The notes below the pieces were generated by a model. The model saw nothing but the letters and a program-made list of their open reading frames with translations. It did not search any database and was not told the DNA's origin. The position numbers and the translations under genes were made by a program. 64,000 nucleotides of DNA from Sessilibacter corallicola (GTDB lineage Bacteria; Pseudomonadota; Gammaproteobacteria; Pseudomonadales; Cellvibrionaceae). The stretch is from positions 1,019,001 to 1,083,000 of the forward strand of contig NZ_JAJSLX010000002.1 in assembly GCF_021290925.1 (NCBI RefSeq). The letters run 5' to 3'. This document shows, piece by piece, positions 63,991 to 64,000 of the stretch (positions are counted from its first letter, which is position 1; every line of letters starts with the position of its first letter).

Positions 63991-64000
63991 TTTTTGCATA

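Overview
The window is a chromosomal segment of a moderately AT-rich gammaproteobacterium. Its core genes look like those of marine Oceanospirillales/Cellvibrionales and Pseudomonas relatives: cmoBA, pyrF, cmk, lapB, rpsA-ihfB, and a thrS-infC-rpmI-rplT-pheST-ihfA operon. The exact genus cannot be fixed from the sequence alone.

Layout. (1) 0.3-10.1 kb holds housekeeping and signalling genes: an ECF-type membrane protein, a CpxA/CpxR-like two-component pair, a flavodoxin, a 263-bp MITE-like element, a SPOR-domain protein, the tRNA-modifying pair cmoB/cmoA, a receiver-TPR regulator with a small histidine kinase, and a ComEA-like protein. (2) 10.6-16.4 kb carries pyrF, cmk, lapB, two identical tRNA-Asn genes, rpsA and ihfB. 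(3) 16.4-37.4 kb is a surface-polysaccharide locus inserted beside ihfB. A WbpM-like dehydratase and a WbpV/WbpL-like pair (all minus strand) bracket a long plus-strand gene run. That run has rfbBA, gmd/rmd, a Wzm/Wzt ABC exporter, several glycosyltransferases, and a set of four genes that may make a CMP-activated acidic sugar. The picture is an ABC-exported, possibly D-rhamnose-containing O-polysaccharide that may receive a terminal cap. (4) 37.6-45.9 kb has tRNA-Val, the thrS to ihfA translation operon (with an AUC start on infC), a MerR-like gene, tRNA-Pro and tRNA-Leu.

(5) 45.9-57.9 kb is a roughly 12-kb integrative element in the 3' end of tRNA-Leu. It is bounded by 23/24-bp att repeats and by GGTGCTA sites at both ends. 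It carries a P4-type integrase, an unknown gene, an AlpA-like regulator, a TOPRIM/DUF927 primase-helicase, three small paralogous genes, an XRE-like regulator, and a 1140-residue NACHT NTPase with about 66 pentapeptide repeats. (6) Beyond attR are an AHH-like nuclease with an Imm11-like immunity protein. After them comes a second, diverged copy of the XRE/NACHT-pentapeptide module, in which the XRE gene is broken. A hydrolase fragment and a lipoprotein gene end the window.

The most notable candidate system is the duplicated XRE + NACHT-pentapeptide module. Both copies have the same convergent arrangement, the same 14-bp gap between the two genes and a shared upstream flank. NACHT STAND NTPases in bacteria are known to act in phage defence, so these are candidate defence modules, but this has not been shown here.
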